64,000 nucleotides of DNA, from positions 62,001-126,000 of the forward strand of contig NZ_VIUE01000011.1 of NCBI RefSeq assembly GCF_007828215.1. The letters are read 5' to 3'. A model generated the notes under the pieces. That model was not told the origin of the DNA, made no database searches, and saw only the letters and a program-made list of their open reading frames with translations. The position numbers were made by a program, and so were the translations under genes. Source of the DNA: Pseudomonas sp. SJZ074. Lineage in GTDB: Bacteria; Pseudomonadota; Gammaproteobacteria; Pseudomonadales; Pseudomonadaceae. The number at the start of each line of letters is the position of its first letter. Position 1 is the stretch's first letter. Shown piece by piece: positions 60,066-64,000 of this stretch.

Positions 60066-60725
60066 ATGACGTTCAAGGCCCCGGACAGCCTCGCCGAGCA
60101 AATCGCCCATCATCTCGCCGAACGCATCATTCGGGGCGAAATGAAGCCGGGAGAGCGTATCCAGGAGCAGAAGGTCACGCTGGCGCTCAATGTCAGCCGC
60201 GGCTCGGTCCGCGAGGCCTTGCTGATCCTGGAGCGACGTCATCTGATCGCGATCCTGCCGCGCCGTGGCGCCCACGTCACCGAGCTCACCGAACATAACG
60301 TGCGCAGCCTCTGTACGCTGATGAGCGAGCTGTACATCCTGCTGGGCAACGCCGTGGCCCATGGCTGGCGGGATTCGGCCGACATGGCGCCGTTTCTGCA
60401 GATCCAGCAGCGCCTCAAGGAGGCCTTCGCGCGCCAGGACATCCGCATGTTCGTCGACGAAAGCTTCAGTGTGATGCGTGCGGCCTACCCATTCGCCAAC
60501 AACCCGTACTTGCAGGAAACCGTCGAGAACTTGCAGCCGGCCATGAGCCGTGCCTATTTCCTCGCCCTGGAACAGCGCAAGGCCGAGATGAGCGAGTTCC
60601 TCGACCTGTTCCAGCGCCTGCTTGTCGCGGTGCTGGCTCGTGACCTGCCGCAGATCCGCATTGTGCTGACGGCCTACTGCCAGCGCAGTTGCGATCTGGT
60701 GGTTGCCGCCCTGACGAAGGCCTGA
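60066..60725 (+). CDS. GntR-family (FadR/FCD) transcriptional regulator
   Basis: A 219-residue protein with a winged helix (LAEQIAHHLAERIIRGEMKPGERIQEQKVTLALNVSRGSVREALLILERRHLIAILPRRGAHV) and an FCD domain. It is divergent from xdhABC and overlaps nothing, but the smc GTG follows its stop by two bases, so it may be cotranscribed with smc. It could bind the TGAC-N6-GTCA dyads and regulate xdhABC. No AAGGA is obvious; GAAGGACAACC just before the ATG serves. Confidence 0.87.
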   Translation: MTFKAPDSLAEQIAHHLAERIIRGEMKPGERIQEQKVTLALNVSRGSVREALLILERRHLIAILPRRGAHVTELTEHNVRSLCTLMSELYILLGNAVAHGWRDSADMAPFLQIQQRLKEAFARQDIRMFVDESFSVMRAAYPFANNPYLQETVENLQPAMSRAYFLALEQRKAEMSEFLDLFQRLLVAVLARDLPQIRIVLTAYCQRSCDLVVAALTKA

Positions 60726-60727
60726 AC

Positions 60728-64000
<3,273 letters not shown>

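Overview
The window is a high-GC gammaproteobacterial chromosome segment that reads as the Pseudomonas fluorescens species complex. The evidence is the cmaX-crfX-cmpX-sigX-oprF block, an OprF with near-perfect match to the Pseudomonas form, a Pseudomonas-type ppsR/ppsA pair, an rmf gene with the Pseudomonas structured leader, and abundant REP/REPIN elements built on GTGGGAGCGGGCTTGCTCGC. Nearly everything is core genome. I see no tRNA, rRNA, CRISPR, prophage, insertion sequence or integrative element.

Layout. 1-7.3 kb: an RluA-type pseudouridine synthase, a YgdI-type lipoprotein, molybdenum-cofactor genes (mobA divergent from moaB-moeA), a YegS-type lipid kinase and a NarL/NarX-type two-component pair. 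7.5-9.4 kb: a degenerate Hpt-like protein divergent from cheV, which has a clear sigma-28 promoter. 9.4-14.2 kb: MOSC protein, ppnP, DEDDh exonuclease, TetR regulator, solute-binding protein, small orphan, alpha/beta hydrolase. 14.4-19.9 kb: dsbD-tlpA-dsbG, divergent from a two-component system that fits the copper-responsive DsbRS pair. 20-25.8 kb: GNAT, ppsR/ppsA, hydrolase, rraA. 25.9-29.8 kb: the cell-envelope stress block ending in oprF.

29.9-41.8 kb is a complete nitrate-assimilation region on the minus strand: nirBD-nasC-cobA, nasA plus a fused PP2C phosphatase/protein kinase, and the regulators nasS-nasT. Both structural operons have a sigma-54 promoter, two tandem hexaloop hairpins with A at loop position 1 and G at position 4 (the ANTAR-protein target), and an intrinsic terminator. 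The complete circuit, from NasS nitrate sensor through NasT antiterminator to two leader RNAs, can be read directly from the DNA.

42-51 kb: pyrD, rmf with its leader RNA, rlmKL, a CHASE-PAS-GGDEF diguanylate cyclase, dacB (PBP4) and yggL. 51-60.7 kb: purine catabolism (BenE-family transporter, GntR regulator, guaD, xdhC, xdhB, xdhA, second GntR regulator), with paired TGAC-N6-GTCA dyads in front of xdhA. 60.7-64 kb: smc, which runs off the end of the window.

The best leads outside ordinary annotation are the two ANTAR leaders with different terminator geometry, a CTAGTG(G/T)CCTGT palindrome family that swallows gene stop codons, the dead Hpt domain beside cheV, a lux-box-like dyad before the 13.4 kb hydrolase, and the two-dyad operator in front of xdhA.
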